DNA of 64,000 nucleotides from JACKCB01 sp964452775 (lineage in GTDB: Bacteria; Chloroflexota; Anaerolineae; Promineifilales; Promineifilaceae), in NCBI GenBank assembly GCA_964452775.1, contig CAYVQP010000001.1:124001-188000 (forward strand), in the 5' to 3' direction. The notes beneath the pieces were generated by a model. It had not been told where the DNA came from and ran no database searches. It was given only the letters and a program-made list of their open reading frames with translations. The translations under genes were made by a program, and so were the position numbers. Shown here one piece after another: positions 24,469 to 32,847 of this stretch (position 1 is the stretch's first letter; the number at the start of each line of letters is the position of its first letter).

Positions 24469-25920
24469 ATGGCGGCCACAAACCATCATCCGGCAATTGC
24501 CGGAACCTTGCCCCGGCCCGCGCGGATTGCCATCAAGATAGTCATTCTGCTGGCGTTGCTGGCCTTCACCGGCTACCTCATCGTCTATTTCATCTATGCG
24601 GTACAGCTCTTTCGCTTCCCATTTGATTACGACCAGGGGGAGGGATTCGAGTTGGTGGACACCATTCTCCTCAGCCGGGGCGAGTGGCCGTATAAACCGA
24701 TAGATAGTTATCCATTCTACTCGTCCAATTACCCGCCCCTCTTTCACCTGGCAGTCGTCCCTCTGGTGTGGCTCTTTGGGCCGCACTTTTGGACCGGCCG
24801 CCTTGTCTCCTTTGCCGGCACCTTGCTCACGGCGCTGGCCATCGGATATGCCGTGTATGTCGGTCTGGAACTCAAACGCCCACGGCGAGATCGCTGGTGG
24901 CTGGCGGCCTTATGCGGCCTGGCTTTCCTGGCCTCAAACTACGTCTATCATGTCGGCCCGCTCTTCCGGCAGCATATGTTCATGGTCATGCTGGAGACGC
25001 TGGCAGTGGTGGCAGTCGTCCGGGTGGTCGCCAACGAGGAGGCGCGAAACAGGCGTAGCAACCGCGGCTGGCTGCTGGTCATGGCCCTGTTGCTGGCAGC
25101 CGGCTTTACCAAGCAGCTGGCCTACGCGACCGTGGCGGCGGTGTTCATCTTCCTGTTTTTACGCCAGCCGCGCCGGGCGATCATCTGGGCGCTGCCCTTC
25201 GCCGGGGCGGTCGGCCTGATCTTCTTCTTCATCAACTGGCGGACAGACGGCCATTGGCTGATCAACACCGTCACCGCCAACCTGAACCCATTTGTGCCGG
25301 GACAGGCCGAAGCGCTCTATCGCCAATGGTTTACGCTGCACGGCGTAATTACACTGGCCGCAGCGGCCTTTGTGATTTTCCAACTATACTGGAGCCGGCT
25401 TTCCGGCTATGCCGTCTGGTTTGTACTCGCGGCGGCAAACGGTGTAACCGCCGGCAAATGGGGAGCCGGCGAATCCTACTTCGCCACAGCCATTGCGGCC
25501 TCATGTATTCTGACCGGCCTGGCCTTCCATCAGCTACTGGATGGGTCAGAAAAGCGTGCGCCGGTCTGGCAAGCCATGGCGCTGCTCGCTGTCCCGCTGC
25601 TCTTTCTCCTGCAGGCNNNNNNNNNNNNNNNNNNNNNNNNNNNNNNNNNNNNNNNNNNNNNNNNNNNNNNNNNNNNNNNNNNNNNNNNNNNNNNNNNNNN
25701 NNNNNNNNNNNNNNNNACCCAGCTGCTCAACTTGTACAACAACAACCGGGTGGACCTGGCGGAGATGCTGGCCATGCTGGATGCCCAGGCATTTGATACC
25801 ATCGTGCTGAGAGCGCAGTTCTATCCCCCGCCGGTGCTGGACGTGATTGGTCAACGATACGAGACGCAGCACCTTGTCCAGATGAACGGCTTTGTCTATT
25901 GCATCATGAGGCCCAGATAG
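24469..25920 (+). CDS. GT-C glycosyltransferase-like membrane protein (interrupted by a scaffold gap)
   Basis: About 483 residues with many membrane helices. The first helix (IVILLALLAFTGYLIVYFIY) is followed by the loop FPFDYDQGEGFELVDTILLS, where DQGEG takes the place of the acidic GT-C motif. Further on, YPFYSSNYPPLFHLAVVPLV is the type of phrase found in such enzymes. A run of 100 N (25617-25716) falls inside it. The frame stays open across the N run if its length is taken literally, but the true size is unknown. It has no C-terminal beta domain, unlike the 4-16 kb cluster. It ends 7 nt before scpA. Role in surface glycan assembly is inferred. Confidence 0.72.
   Translation: MAATNHHPAIAGTLPRPARIAIKIVILLALLAFTGYLIVYFIYAVQLFRFPFDYDQGEGFELVDTILLSRGEWPYKPIDSYPFYSSNYPPLFHLAVVPLVWLFGPHFWTGRLVSFAGTLLTALAIGYAVYVGLELKRPRRDRWWLAALCGLAFLASNYVYHVGPLFRQHMFMVMLETLAVVAVVRVVANEEARNRRSNRGWLLVMALLLAAGFTKQLAYATVAAVFIFLFLRQPRRAIIWALPFAGAVGLIFFFINWRTDGHWLINTVTANLNPFVPGQAEALYRQWFTLHGVITLAAAAFVIFQLYWSRLSGYAVWFVLAAANGVTAGKWGAGESYFATAIAASCILTGLAFHQLLDGSEKRAPVWQAMALLAVPLLFLLQXXXXXXXXXXXXXXXXXXXXXXXXXXXXXXXXXXTQLLNLYNNNRVDLAEMLAMLDAQAFDTIVLRAQFYPPPVLDVIGQRYETQHLVQMNGFVYCIMRPR
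25617..25716. other. Assembly gap (100 N)
   Basis: A run of exactly 100 N inside the glycosyltransferase gene. This is the conventional spacer for an unknown gap size. Confidence 0.99.
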
Positions 25921-25927
25921 ACTCGGC

Positions 25928-26713
25928 ATGACCCTGCAAACTGAAAGCCTGAATCCCGTCATTGATCTGCCGGCGTTTAGCGGGCCGTTTGATCTGTTGC
26001 TGCACCTGATAGAGCGGGAGGCATTAGACATCACCGCCATTTCGCTCTCCGTCGTTACCGAACAGTACCTGCAGCAGGTGAGGCGGCTCAAGGAAAAGCG
26101 CGTCGAGCAGTTGATTGACTTCCTGGTGATTGCGGCCCGGCTGGTGTTGATCAAGAGCCGGGCGCTGTTGCCACGTCCCCCGGCGACACAACTCGGCGAG
26201 GAGGGGGAAGAAGACCCGGCCGCGACTCTGATCAGGCAGTTGCAGCGCTACCGGCAATACAAGGATGCCGCCTCCTGGCTGGCGGATCGTCAGGAGCGCG
26301 GACTGCGCACACATCTCCGGGTTGCGCCGCCGGTACGACCGCAGGTGAACGCCAAGTTGGATCTGAGTGACATCGGGTTGCAGGACTTTGCTGCGGCCTT
26401 GATTGGGCTTCTTGCCCGAAGCGAGGCAAGAGAGGAAAGCGTTTCAGTGGTGCGGCCGCCCAGCGTGACCATCGAAGGGCAATTGATGTTGCTGCGCAGC
26501 CGGCTAAGAGAGCAGCAAAGGGTCCAATTCCGCGACCTGCTCAATGATCAACCGGGTCGCGAAGAAGTTGCGGTAACCCTGCTGGCGACCCTGGAGTTGA
26601 TCAAACGCCGGGAGTTGATCGCCCGGCAAGACACCCGATTTGGCCCGATTGAGCTCGTTGCCGTCACGTCCTCCGAACAGGGGCTTTCATCTGCGGAGAA
26701 CGACAATTCATGA
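25928..26713 (+). CDS. scpA: Segregation and condensation protein A (kleisin)
   Basis: A 261-residue kleisin subunit of the SMC condensin complex, which organises and segregates chromosomes. The N-terminal SMC-binding domain is clear: FSGPFDLLLHLIEREALDIT, then SVVTEQYLQQVRRL, VEQLIDFLVIAARLVLIKSR and ALLPRP. The C-terminal winged helix has VAVTLLATLELIKRRELIAR. Length is normal for the family. It begins 7 nt after the membrane protein gene and may share its transcript. No scpB is visible in the window. Confidence 0.92.
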   Translation: MTLQTESLNPVIDLPAFSGPFDLLLHLIEREALDITAISLSVVTEQYLQQVRRLKEKRVEQLIDFLVIAARLVLIKSRALLPRPPATQLGEEGEEDPAATLIRQLQRYRQYKDAASWLADRQERGLRTHLRVAPPVRPQVNAKLDLSDIGLQDFAAALIGLLARSEAREESVSVVRPPSVTIEGQLMLLRSRLREQQRVQFRDLLNDQPGREEVAVTLLATLELIKRRELIARQDTRFGPIELVAVTSSEQGLSSAENDNS

Positions 26714-26804
26714 TAGTATTTCACGCAGACGAGCATCAGCCAATACATAAGCCTGTATAGCAACCCGGCTGACGAAGCTCAGTGTCTTGAAAAGGAGACA
26801 GACG

Positions 26805-27314
26805 ATGATTATCAAGAATGGCTTGATTGAGCCGCTCAACAACCAGATCCGTAGCGAATTCTCCGCCTCGGCGCAGTACATCGCTATTGCCGTCTATTTT
26901 GACGCACAGGCGCTGCCGGAGTTGGCCATGTTCTTCTACCGGCAGTCGGAGGAAGAGCGCATACATGCCATGAAGTTCGTGCACTTCATGCTGGAGACCG
27001 GCGCCCGCCCCAACATTCCCGGCATACCCGCCCTGCGCAACGACTTTGAAGACGCCGCCGATGCGGTGAACTTTGCCTTGCAGCAAGAGTTAAAAGTTAC
27101 CGATGAAATCAACAACCTGGTCAGCATTTCGGTCGCCGAGGGCGACCATGTGACCAACAACTTCTTGCAATGGTTCGTGACTGAACAGGTGGAAGAAGTT
27201 GATACGATGACCAACCTGCTGCAGACGATCCATCACAGCCGCGGCAATTTACTCTGGGTGGAAGATTACGTGCGCCGTAATCCGCAGCATGCGGAGGCTC
27301 CGGCCGGCGAATGA
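26805..27314 (+). CDS. ftnA: Non-haem ferritin
   Basis: A 169-residue iron-storage protein of the ferritin (Ftn) type. The four-helix bundle carries ferroxidase ligands: LNNQIRSEFSASAQYIAIAV (first Glu), YRQSEEERIHAMKFVHFML (Glu-x-x-His), then FALQQELKVTDEINNL and FLQWFVTEQVEEVD. The start was set at ATG 26805, with AAAGGAG 8 nt upstream; an earlier ATG at 26787 lies before this ribosome site. It stores iron in the cytoplasm, which suits an organism with dozens of haem proteins. It is convergent with the PAC2 gene. Confidence 0.9.
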   Translation: MIIKNGLIEPLNNQIRSEFSASAQYIAIAVYFDAQALPELAMFFYRQSEEERIHAMKFVHFMLETGARPNIPGIPALRNDFEDAADAVNFALQQELKVTDEINNLVSISVAEGDHVTNNFLQWFVTEQVEEVDTMTNLLQTIHHSRGNLLWVEDYVRRNPQHAEAPAGE

Positions 27315-27335
27315 CAATGCCGGCGAAAGCCGCCG

Positions 27336-28253
27336 CTAGTCGCGTTTCCCAAACAGCCGGCCCAGCTCCTGTTCCCAAACGTCATCCAGCGGCATGAAGG
27401 GCACCTCCTGGAAGGTGCTCGAGAGCTGATCCATGTAGGCGCGGATGCCGGCCTGGGGGTTTTCGCGGTCGAGTTCCTCAACCTTGTTGCTGACCACGCG
27501 GATCAGTCGCTCGCTCTTTCGCTCCAGGTCGGCAACATCCAGATCGAGCCCCAGCAGGTAGTTGATCCGCCGCAGGACGCCCAGCCAGGCCACGTAGTCG
27601 TTCTCCAGCCGGATGGAGTTGCCCAGCGCCTCTAACTGGGAGAAATCATAGGTGGGCACAAAAGCGTAGAACGAGATGTAGCGCATATTTTGTTCGCTCG
27701 CTCGCCGGCAAACATATGAGCCGATGCTCGCCCCGCCGTGGTAGTCCGACAGATTGACCGCCAGTGAGCTGAGTTCATCCTTCAGCGTGGGCAAGCTATA
27801 GATGCTGGACACCATCCGTTCCTTGTCGTAGGGCAGCTCGCCATAGACGCCGCCAAGGCCCACGATCGTCTTCACGTTCAGCGTCCGCGCCGCTTTGAGC
27901 AGTGACTGTACATATCGTTCGGCATCCATGTGCGGCTCATCGCCTATGAAGTAGACGACTCCACGGGCGTTGTCCCCGGCATAATAGAACTCGTTCCGCT
28001 GCGTCTCAAGCTTGGCGGGAAAGCCTTCCTCAAAGCGGACTACCGGCCTTACCAGGTCATGCGTGCCGGGGATTTGAAAGAGATAGAAGCCGTCCGGCTT
28101 GATTGAGGCAATCTTCCTGGCCCCCGTCTGCTGTATGAGATATTTCGGCAAGCCGGATGAAATGGAGCCGGCATCTGCCCACTGCCGCCAGCCCACCAGC
28201 ATGAATATCTCTTCTGCTTCAGGTCGTTCCGATATGTCCAGAGCGTCGCTCAT
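27336..28253 (-). CDS. PAC2 family protein
   Basis: A 305-residue protein of the PAC2 (proteasome assembly chaperone 2-like) family, common in actinobacteria, archaea and Chloroflexi. Its Rossmann-like core shows in EIFMLVGWRQWADAGSISSG, VYFIGDEPHMDAERYVQSLL, VKTIVGLGGVYGELPYDKER and SFYAFVPTYDF. The C-terminal part is helical (LDVADLERKSERLIRVVSNK). The bacterial role is not established and no proteasome gene is visible here. It lies 33 nt downstream of typA on the same strand and could be co-transcribed with it. Confidence 0.85.
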   Translation of the reverse strand: MSDALDISERPEAEEIFMLVGWRQWADAGSISSGLPKYLIQQTGARKIASIKPDGFYLFQIPGTHDLVRPVVRFEEGFPAKLETQRNEFYYAGDNARGVVYFIGDEPHMDAERYVQSLLKAARTLNVKTIVGLGGVYGELPYDKERMVSSIYSLPTLKDELSSLAVNLSDYHGGASIGSYVCRRASEQNMRYISFYAFVPTYDFSQLEALGNSIRLENDYVAWLGVLRRINYLLGLDLDVADLERKSERLIRVVSNKVEELDRENPQAGIRAYMDQLSSTFQEVPFMPLDDVWEQELGRLFGKRD

Positions 28254-28286
28254 CCTGCGCCTCCAACATGGCGTTCTACTACCGGC

Positions 28287-29990
28287 TCAGACCCCCTCTA
28301 GCTGCTGCCTGGCTCGCTTTGCGCTTCTTTCGCGAATGTGCTTATCCAGGACACGCTTGCGTAGACGCAGGTTCACCGGCGTTACCTCCAGCAACTCATC
28401 TTCCGCCAGGTACTCGATGCACTCATCCAGGCTCATCACTCGATGGGGCGTAAGCCGGCTGTCAATCTGCCGGATTGACGTACGCATATTGTCCAGCTTT
28501 TTCTTCTTGCAGACATTGACATCTAGGTCGCCCGGTCGTTGGTGTTCGCCTACCACCATGCCGGCGTAGATTTCCTCGCCCGGCCCAACAAAAAGCTGGC
28601 CGCGGATCTCCGCATTCTCCAGACCGTTTGTGGTCGTCACCCCGTCCTCCCAGGCCACGAGCGAGCCTCGCCCTCTTGTCGGAATGGCGCCTGCCAGCGG
28701 GCCATAGTGGCTGAAGATGCTGTGCATGACCCCATTNNNNNNNNNNNNNNNNNNNNNNNNNNNNNNNNNNNNNNNNNNNNNNNNNNNNNNNNNNNNNNNN
28801 NNNNNNNNNNNNNNNNNNNNNNNNNNNNNNNNNNNNCCCTCCCGGCGCATCGTCTCGATGAGGATAGCCAGATGCAGTTCTCCGCGCCCGGAAATCAGGA
28901 ACGTGTCCGCGCTTTCCGTCTCGCTGAAGCGCAGAGCAACGTTCTGCCTAAGCTCGTCGGTCAGGCGGGCGCGCAGACGGCGCGACGTGCCCCAGCGCCC
29001 TTCCCTGCCTGAGAATGGTGACGTATTGACCCCGAAACTCATACGCACGGTTGGTTCTTCTACCGTGATCGCCGGCAAGGGAATCGGATTGTCCTTATCC
29101 GCCAGGGTTTCGCCGATATTCACCTCGTCCAGGCCGGCGATCACCACGATTTCCCCTGCCGCAGCCTCTTCAACTTCAATGCGATCCAGCCCTTCGTGAA
29201 TGTACAGGTAGCGGGCGGTCTCCATCGCTTGCTGGCCATCGTGGCCGATCCTGACCAGCGTTTGTCCCGCCCGGATCCGGCCCGCGGATAACCGCCCGAT
29301 TGCCGTCACGCCGCGATATGGATCATAGTCCAGCGTAGTGACCAGCATTTGTAGTGGGGCCTCCGGATCAACGCGCGGGGGCGGCACTTCGCGAATAATT
29401 GTCTCAAACAAGGGCTTTAGGTCCGGCGTCAGGTCAGGCGAATATCCAGCCGTTCCCGCAGTTGCAACCGCGTAGACAACCGGGAAATCGGCCTGCTCTT
29501 CGTTGGCCCCCAACTCGATAAACAGGTCGAAGGTCTCGTTCAGCACCCGCACCGGGTCGGCGTTCTGCCGGTCAACCTTGTTGATGACCACAATCGCCCG
29601 GTGGCCCATGGCCAGCGCCTTTTGCAGGACGAAGCGAGTCTGCGGCATGGGGCCTTCAAAGGCATCAACCAGCAGCAGAACGCCGTCCACCATGTTCAGG
29701 ACGCGCTCCACTTCACCGCCGAAGTCCGCATGGCCGGGGGTATCGACGATATTGATCTTCACCGGCTGGCCTTGCTGTGGGCCGGCAATGACGATCGCCG
29801 TGTTCTTTGCCAGGATTGTGATCCCGCGCTCGCGTTCCAGATCGTTGGAATCGAGGACGCGCTCGGTCACCTTCTGGTTCTGTCGAAACACTTGCGCTTG
29901 TTTTAGCATTGCATCCACCAGCGTCGTCTTGCCATGATCGACGTGGGCAATTATCGCGATATTGCGTAGATCTGTTCGTTCAATTAGCAT
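28287..29990 (-). CDS. typA: TypA/BipA ribosome-binding GTPase (contains a scaffold gap)
   Basis: A translational GTPase related to EF-G/LepA that acts in ribosome assembly and stress. GTPase motifs: G1 IAIIAHVDHGKTTLVD, switch RERGITILAKNTA, G3 VDTPGHADFGGEVER, G4 INKVDRQNADP. Later come RGELHLAILIETMRRE, just before the gap, and SRLTPHRVMSLDECIEYL with the C-terminal RKRVLDKHIRERSAKR typical of TypA. A run of 100 N (28737-28836) falls in domain V; the frame continues if its length is right. The start was set at ATG 29990 from the family's N-terminus, although no ribosome site is apparent. A plausible promoter lies at 30113-30141. Confidence 0.93.
   Translation of the reverse strand: MLIERTDLRNIAIIAHVDHGKTTLVDAMLKQAQVFRQNQKVTERVLDSNDLERERGITILAKNTAIVIAGPQQGQPVKINIVDTPGHADFGGEVERVLNMVDGVLLLVDAFEGPMPQTRFVLQKALAMGHRAIVVINKVDRQNADPVRVLNETFDLFIELGANEEQADFPVVYAVATAGTAGYSPDLTPDLKPLFETIIREVPPPRVDPEAPLQMLVTTLDYDPYRGVTAIGRLSAGRIRAGQTLVRIGHDGQQAMETARYLYIHEGLDRIEVEEAAAGEIVVIAGLDEVNIGETLADKDNPIPLPAITVEEPTVRMSFGVNTSPFSGREGRWGTSRRLRARLTDELRQNVALRFSETESADTFLISGRGELHLAILIETMRREXXXXXXXXXXXXXXXXXXXXXXXXXXXXXXXXXXNGVMHSIFSHYGPLAGAIPTRGRGSLVAWEDGVTTTNGLENAEIRGQLFVGPGEEIYAGMVVGEHQRPGDLDVNVCKKKKLDNMRTSIRQIDSRLTPHRVMSLDECIEYLAEDELLEVTPVNLRLRKRVLDKHIRERSAKRARQQLEGV
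28737..28836. other. Assembly gap (100 N)
   Basis: A run of exactly 100 N within typA; true gap length unknown. Confidence 0.99.
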
Positions 29991-30112
29991 TAAGGTGAGC
30001 CTACTAGTTTTACGAGGCGCGCCGGGGTCCGTGGATATCCGGCGAGTATAATCTTCATTTTGTCCGGCACAGAAAAACCCCAACCAGACGGTTGAGGCCG
30101 TGACATAATTGG

Positions 30113-30141
30113 ATCATAGCAGATTGCCGCCGGCTATACAA
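30113..30141 (-). promoter_or_regulatory. Putative typA promoter
   Basis: On the minus strand TTGTAT (30141-30136), 17-nt spacer, TATGAT (30118-30113). It lies in the 29991-30349 region between typA and the divergent sigma factor gene. No other gene is supported in this region. Confidence 0.4.
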
Positions 30142-30349
30142 CCGCCTTAAGCTTCTCCTCTGTTTTCGACAGTGCCGGCGGCCCATCTATATGGCTTCGC
30201 AACCGCCGTGTTCCCAATACGCTGCGCGCTAACGTGTGATTGGGTTCTCCCGCCGGTGGCGTCGCCGTTGTAGGAGCTATAGACAGCGCAGATGCAAAGT
30301 GACGCGGCTTGATGCGTCTCATAATACATGAGCGTGATGCAAGGCAGAA

Positions 30350-30925
30350 ATGTCAAATGATACCCGGGAGCTGGTAGCGCGCTGCCAGCGAGGCGAGCTG
30401 GCAGCCTTTTCTGAGCTCTTCCAGCTCCATGAGACGCAAGTCTATCACCTTGCCTGGACCATCTTGCGCAATGAACAAGATGCGCGAGACGCCGTCCAGG
30501 ACACCTTCCTGCGCGTGTTTGAGCGTATCAAGCGATATGAAGGGCGTTCCTCGTTCAGCACCTGGCTAACGTCTGTCGTGGTCAATATTTGTCGCGACCG
30601 GCTCCGCCGGCGCAAGGTACGGCAGGCGCTATCTCTGGAATGGCTACAAGAGAAGTCAAGTGGGTATAGCCTGAGCGACGACGTGGACAGCCGCATGTAT
30701 CGCCGGTCGCTCTGGTCCTACGTAGACCGGCTCGAAGACAAATATAGGTTGCCCGTAATCCTGCACTACTTCGCCGAAATGCCCTGTGAAGAAGTAGCCC
30801 TGGCGTTAAACACCCGCACCAGCACCGTCTACTCGCGCTTGAATACCGCCCGCCTCCGCATCCGCGAGATGGCTTTGCAAGAAGACTTCCCGTCATGGCA
30901 AGAGAATCCACTGACCAGCAAGTAG
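30350..30925 (+). CDS. ECF RNA polymerase sigma factor
   Basis: A 191-residue extracytoplasmic-function sigma factor. Region 2: AFSELFQLHETQVYHLAWTI, DAVQDTFLRVFERIKRYEGR, FSTWLTSVVVNICRDRLRRR. Region 4: YRLPVILHYFAEMPCEEVAL with the helix-turn-helix LNTRTSTVYSRLNTARLRIR. The start is ATG 30350, with AAGG 5 nt before it. Its last 31 nt overlap the start of the anti-sigma gene, so expression is coupled. Targets are unknown; ECF systems commonly regulate their own promoter. Confidence 0.92.
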   Translation: MSNDTRELVARCQRGELAAFSELFQLHETQVYHLAWTILRNEQDARDAVQDTFLRVFERIKRYEGRSSFSTWLTSVVVNICRDRLRRRKVRQALSLEWLQEKSSGYSLSDDVDSRMYRRSLWSYVDRLEDKYRLPVILHYFAEMPCEEVALALNTRTSTVYSRLNTARLRIREMALQEDFPSWQENPLTSK

Positions 30926-31785
30926 CCGATTGCCGGCGCGTGGCAGAAGAGCTGCCGGCCTACCTGCGGCACGAGCTGCCGGAAAGTCGCCGGCAGGCAA
31001 TGCAGCGACACCTGCAGCAATGTGACGCTTGTTTCCGCTTGGTGCAGGATGCGCGCGCCTTCGACGCTGAAATGCGACATGAGGCGCAGTACGTTCGCCA
31101 TACCCTGGCCCCATTACGCGCCGGCGACTCGGCGGATGTTCAGGAACACATCTACCGGCGCATGCGGCGCGCCCTTTTCGTGCAGCGTACTTTTCAGCTG
31201 ACCCGGCAGATGGCAACAGCCGCCACGTTCCTGGCGTTCTTACTGGCCCTGGCGTTACTCTTTAATCCCTGGCGGCAGCAGTTGGCGGTAATGAGCACGA
31301 CGGCTCCGGCAAGCGAAATCGCACCGCCGGCGGCTACGGAGGCATTAGCTCCGCCCACCCTTATTCCTACCGCGACCTATGTTCCAACGGCGCCGGCTCC
31401 CTCGCCGCTTCCAGAAGCGGTCAATGCCCCGGCGCTACCCGAGATGATGACGCCGCCGGGCGATGCCGCGCAGGCGATGATTGACGCCGCCATCAATGCC
31501 GATGACGCATCCTTGCAAGCGTTGCTATCCAGAGCGGGGCCGCTGCCGGAGGCCTCTTTCCGCGTCTGGCGGCGACTTCAGCAATGCGTGGGTCAGCTTA
31601 CGGCGGCTGACCTCCTCTATCGCGTCATATTGCGCGAAGGCCGGCTGGCCAGCATTTATGTCTTCGATGCCGAGAATCGTTACCTGGGGGATATAAAGCT
31701 GTGGCTGAATGAGGAGAGCTCGTGGTACGTTTCCACCATGAACTACTCCTCCTTTGCGGCATTGAAGTACCGCTGTTCCGATTGA
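30895..31785 (+). CDS. Anti-sigma factor with zinc-finger (zf-HC2) and membrane helix
   Basis: A 296-residue membrane partner of the sigma factor. The N-terminal zinc-binding motif is RRQAMQRHLQQCDACFRL (H-x3-C-x2-C), preceded by LPAYLRHELPE as in zf-HC2 anti-sigmas. One membrane helix follows (about residues 105-124, AATFLAFLLALALLFNPW), then a Pro/Ala/Thr-rich linker and an extracytoplasmic domain (MIDAAINADDASLQALLSRA ... YSSFAALKYRCSD). The last part would sense an envelope signal. It overlaps the sigma gene by 31 nt. The outside domain is not recognised by family. Confidence 0.87.
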   Translation: MARESTDQQVADCRRVAEELPAYLRHELPESRRQAMQRHLQQCDACFRLVQDARAFDAEMRHEAQYVRHTLAPLRAGDSADVQEHIYRRMRRALFVQRTFQLTRQMATAATFLAFLLALALLFNPWRQQLAVMSTTAPASEIAPPAATEALAPPTLIPTATYVPTAPAPSPLPEAVNAPALPEMMTPPGDAAQAMIDAAINADDASLQALLSRAGPLPEASFRVWRRLQQCVGQLTAADLLYRVILREGRLASIYVFDAENRYLGDIKLWLNEESSWYVSTMNYSSFAALKYRCSD

Positions 31786-31802
31786 GCTGGGAAGTGACCG
31801 GC

Positions 31803-32567
31803 TCAATCCTCCTTTGAGTCTTTCTCTTGCTCCTGCTCGCCTTCTGCCTCCTCTTCAATCGGCTTCAGCACAATCCGCCGGTAGCCTTCCGCATACTTGA
31901 AGCCGACCTTCTCGCCGATTTGCCCGGCCCACGCTCGCATGCGCTCATTAGGGTCCCAGTCGCCCAATTGACTGCGGTGCTCGGCGAGCGCTTGCATCTT
32001 CACGTCTATCGTTTCGCTGATATCTACGTAGTAATTCGCTTCTTGCGCGTTGGAGACATAGACGAAGTTCACCTTGTGCGGGGCCAGCCCCTCCGCCTCC
32101 AGATCAGGATATAGCAAGGGCATCTCCGACGCCGGAAAAACTGCATCAATGGCCGCGACCGCCGCTGCCCGGTGATCCGGGTGATTGATGCGCATGTTGC
32201 TTGGGAAGTAGACGGTCGGATCGCCGCAAACCACCACATTCGGTTGGTACTTCCGAATCAAGCGCACTAGCTCCTTGCGCAGTTCCAGCGTCGGCTGCAG
32301 CAGGCCGTCATGATACCCGAGGAAGAGGCAATCATGCGCTCCGGCTACTTTAGCTGCTGCCCGCTGCTCCGCACGCCTGATCTCGGCAATCCTGACACTG
32401 GTCATCCCCGGCTCATGGCTGCCCACATTGCCGTCTGTAATGACCACGTACACGTTCTTGCAGCCGTATTTGGCCCACAGCGCGGCCGTGCCCGCTGTTC
32501 CAAACTCGATGTCATCGGGATGCGCATAGATGAATAGCGCTCGTTCTGGGATATAGGTTTGACTCAT
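31803..32567 (-). CDS. PIG-L / LmbE-family deacetylase
   Basis: A 254-residue zinc-dependent N-acetyl-sugar deacetylase-like protein. The metal motif IYAHPDDIEFGTAG is at the N-terminus and the second His site is INHPDHRAAAVAAIDA. Related enzymes deacetylate GlcNAc-inositol (mycothiol), bacillithiol precursors or antibiotic intermediates. The C-terminus ends with a charged Glu/Lys tail. GAGG lies 6 nt before the ATG, and a TATAAT promoter (32631-32659) lies upstream. It is convergent with the anti-sigma gene (17-nt gap). Exact substrate unknown. Confidence 0.88.
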   Translation of the reverse strand: MSQTYIPERALFIYAHPDDIEFGTAGTAALWAKYGCKNVYVVITDGNVGSHEPGMTSVRIAEIRRAEQRAAAKVAGAHDCLFLGYHDGLLQPTLELRKELVRLIRKYQPNVVVCGDPTVYFPSNMRINHPDHRAAAVAAIDAVFPASEMPLLYPDLEAEGLAPHKVNFVYVSNAQEANYYVDISETIDVKMQALAEHRSQLGDWDPNERMRAWAGQIGEKVGFKYAEGYRRIVLKPIEEEAEGEQEQEKDSKED

Positions 32568-32630
32568 TGGATTCCTCAGACTGGATATTCTGACGCCGGC
32601 GCTCAGTCAATCCGGCGAAGTTATGACATC

Positions 32631-32659
32631 ATTATATCGTTGGAACTACACCCTGGCAG
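32631..32659 (-). promoter_or_regulatory. Putative promoter of the PIG-L gene
   Basis: On the minus strand CTGCCA (32659-32654), 17-nt spacer, perfect TATAAT (32636-32631). Leader of about 57 nt. Confidence 0.45.
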
Positions 32660-32697
32660 CTACCCGGTTGGAGCGGCTGGTACAAGAGTGGTCTGAC

Positions 32698-32725
32698 TTT
32701 CCATGCTGTTCGGCTGTGCTATACT
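32698..32725 (+). promoter_or_regulatory. Putative promoter of the P-type ATPase gene
   Basis: TTTCCA (32698-32703), 16-nt spacer, TATACT (32720-32725). The -35 match is weak. The leader to the start at 32848 would be about 115 nt. Confidence 0.3.
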
Positions 32726-32847
32726 TGCGGCCAAATTCCAGTCTGGCAGGACGAACGCGGCATGGGCTGCCGTTCAAGTATCTGCCTTCATCTCCGGCGC
32801 AAAAAGCCACGCGCCGGCTAGCACACTCTTGAAAGAGGTCTGTTTCA

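Noticed and set aside
30134..30322. Small minus-strand open frame between typA and the sigma gene
   Set aside because: No ribosome site, unusual composition, and it overlaps the likely typA promoter.
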